From: a bacterium
GTDB taxonomy: Bacteria > JAMCPX01
Reading direction: 5' to 3'
Length of the DNA stretch: 15,622 bases
NCBI GenBank assembly: GCA_021787655.1
Contig: JAJYLM010000039.1
Coordinates: 1 to 15,622 of the forward strand
The notes under the pieces are model-generated. The model was not told the origin of the DNA and ran no database searches. It worked only from the letters and a program-made list of their open reading frames with translations. The translations under genes were made by a program, and so were the position numbers. Positions 14,033-15,622 of this stretch are shown here, one piece after another; positions within the stretch are counted from its first letter, which is position 1; the number at the start of each line of letters is the position of its first letter.

Positions 14033-15622
14033 ATGGAACAAAACAAGGCAGCCAAAGAATTCATAGCAGAATCGGAGGAGTTGATCGACCGGATATTCAA
14101 GGACATCAATGAAATCGATTCGGTCCGGAAAACGGGGAAACCAAACCCGGACACCATCAACGACCTGTTCAGGTCCGCCCATTCTCTGAAAGGGATCTCG
14201 AGCATGTTCGGCTACAAGGAGATCACCGATACAAGCCATAAGATGGAAGACCTCCTGGACAAAGTCAGGCTGAGCAAGGTCGCGATCACGGACCTCCTGA
14301 TAAAAGCGCTGTATGCAGCCGGGGATCTGCTCAGGACCATGATATCGTCCGACACCTTCGGCAAGGGCATGGATATCGATCCGCTGCTCAGGCAGCTCAA
14401 GGATGCAGAGGCCGGCAAGCAGGAGGATCAGAAGGATGCCCTGTTTGACGGGATTGCCCTGAACAAGGAAATCCTCTCCGTACTTACCGAGTACGAAGAG
14501 TCGAGATTGCGTGAGAACATCAAGGATCAGAACAATCTGTATAAGATAGACGTCGCATTCAGCCTGCTCAGCTTTGACAAGGAGCTTGCGGATCTCACGA
14601 CCCAGCTGAAGAATTTCGGAGAGATCATCACGACACTTCCAAGTACCACCGAAGCGCTGGAAGGAGAGATAAAATTCGATATACTGCTCGGCACGAAGGT
14701 GCAGGAGGAGCAGCTGTCCGCAGGGCTCGATTTCAAGAACATCAAGATCCGGAATATACGGAAACAGACCGCTGTTCGTTCCGTCGAGCCGAAAGCTGCA
14801 GAGGCCGTCGGTGCTGCAAAGGGGGTCATGGATGAGACCACCTCGATTAAGGGCATAGCACAGACCGTGAGAGTGGACATATCCAAGCTGGATTATATAA
14901 TGAATATTGTCGGTGAGCTCGTTCTGTCAAAGACCAACCTGGTCAGGATCGCAGAGAACATACGTCAGGAGATAGGTTTCAAAGGTACCGCGGTCGACCT
15001 CAACAAGACCATCAAGGATCTGGAGCGGAAGATTCGGGAACTCCAGATCGGGGTTATCGAGATAAGGATGATTCCGCTGAGCCAGCTGTTCGACAAGCTC
15101 ACCAGGACAGCAACGAGGATAGCCAAGGAGCTCGGTAAGGAGATAGAACTGGAATTTTACGGTGCAGACACGGAACTCGACAAACTGATCATCGAGGAAC
15201 TGACTGATCCGATGATGCACATCATCAGAAACTCCATCGATCACGGGATCGAGCCCGCGGATGAGCGGGTCATAGCAGGCAAGCCTGCCAAGGGCAAAAT
15301 CATCATCCGTGCTTACCAGAAGGGGAACCACGTTCTCATCGAGGTGGAGGACGACGGCAGGGGAGTCTCCCTCGCCGCAGTACAGCGTAAGGCCGTCGAA
15401 AAGGGGCTGCTCACGAAATCGGCAAAGCCAACGCGGGAAGAGCTTTTCAACATGTTGTTCCTGCCCGGGTTTTCCACGAAGTCCGATGTGAGCGAGGTTT
15501 CAGGAAGGGGGGTCGGACTGGACGTGGTGAAGACCAACCTCAGGCTTATCAGCGGTTTGATAGATATAGATACACAGGAGGGCAGGTGGACGAGGTTTAC
15601 CCTGACCCTTCTTTTAACGCTT
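14033..15622 (+). CDS. cheA: Chemotaxis-type histidine kinase CheA, 3'-truncated by window edge
   Basis: 530 residues are visible with no stop before the window end. The Hpt (P1) domain has phospho-acceptor His50 in RSAHSLKGISSMFG (47-60). A P2-like region covers about 170-228 (YKIDVAFSLLSFDKEL). The P3 dimerisation domain starts near 278 (TVRVDISKLDYIMNIVGELV, 278-297). The ATPase domain shows the N box DPMMHIIRNSIDHGIE (392-407), the G1 box EVEDDGRG (437-444), the F box LFLPGFSTK (475-483) and the G2 box GRGVGLDVVK (491-500). All kinase motifs are intact. The P5 CheW-like domain and any fused receiver lie beyond the window. The ATG is preceded by GGATAGGAT, three bases after the response-regulator stop. 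No cheW, cheR, cheB or receptor gene is in the window. Confidence 0.96.
   Translation, partial: MEQNKAAKEFIAESEELIDRIFKDINEIDSVRKTGKPNPDTINDLFRSAHSLKGISSMFGYKEITDTSHKMEDLLDKVRLSKVAITDLLIKALYAAGDLLRTMISSDTFGKGMDIDPLLRQLKDAEAGKQEDQKDALFDGIALNKEILSVLTEYEESRLRENIKDQNNLYKIDVAFSLLSFDKELADLTTQLKNFGEIITTLPSTTEALEGEIKFDILLGTKVQEEQLSAGLDFKNIKIRNIRKQTAVRSVEPKAAEAVGAAKGVMDETTSIKGIAQTVRVDISKLDYIMNIVGELVLSKTNLVRIAENIRQEIGFKGTAVDLNKTIKDLERKIRELQIGVIEIRMIPLSQLFDKLTRTATRIAKELGKEIELEFYGADTELDKLIIEELTDPMMHIIRNSIDHGIEPADERVIAGKPAKGKIIIRAYQKGNHVLIEVEDDGRGVSLAAVQRKAVEKGLLTKSAKPTREELFNMLFLPGFSTKSDVSEVSGRGVGLDVVKTNLRLISGLIDIDTQEGRWTRFTLTLLLTL

Noticed and set aside
13622..14239. 205-codon minus-strand frame across the response regulator and cheA start
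   Set aside because: The sense genes have intact receiver and Hpt motifs and overlapping starts; the antisense frame has no recognisable domain.

Overview
The window reads as gene-dense core chromosome from an anaerobe-type Gram-negative bacterium, most like Desulfobacterota/Syntrophorhabdota or Nitrospirota. This is inferred from three things: the pairing of a TPR protein with a roadblock protein ahead of accBC, the DUF4388 (PATAN)-receiver protein ahead of CheY/CheA, and the ffh-rpsP-khpA-trmD-rplS order. Taxonomy cannot be fixed from sequence reading alone. No transposons, CRISPR arrays, tRNA or rRNA genes were seen.

Layout. (1) 1-1116, plus strand: the 3' part of anmK (cell-wall recycling), cut by the window start. 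(2) 1078-6603, minus strand: a tightly packed six-gene operon. In transcription order it holds a TPR protein with a long Pro/Glu/Ala-rich linker, a roadblock/LC7 protein, an M24 Xaa-Pro-type peptidase, accB, accC, and a LipM/LplA-type lipoyl ligase or octanoyltransferase. The last gene ends inside the 3' end of anmK. (3) 6604-6810: a divergent promoter region. (4) 6811-11801, plus strand: a translation/secretion operon, ffh-rpsP-khpA-trmD-rplS. It lacks the usual rimM, and where rnhB is often found it carries a membrane-anchored SMC/Rad50-like ATPase. (5) 11802-11963: a non-coding region with a candidate promoter. (6) 11964-15622, plus strand: a chemosensory cluster of a DUF4388-receiver-GAF-like protein, a single-domain response regulator and CheA, the last cut by the window end.

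How the parts work together. AccB and AccC are the biotin half of acetyl-CoA carboxylase. The lipoyl gene beside them handles the other swinging-arm cofactor. The ffh operon couples SRP-dependent membrane targeting to ribosomal proteins bS16 and bL19 and to tRNA m1G37 methylation. The last cluster is a phosphorelay.

The points most worth a second look are: an Asp-to-Glu change at the guanine-specificity position of Ffh (TKFE); an Asp-to-Glu change at the position of the TrmD general base, E. coli Asp169; the unusual SMC-like ATPase with a transmembrane hairpin inside its coiled coil, in a ribosomal operon; and a near-consensus promoter that predicts a leaderless mRNA for the TPR operon. I did not find a clear multi-gene system of a wholly new kind. 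The SMC-like ATPase and the DUF4388 module are the best candidates for undescribed function.
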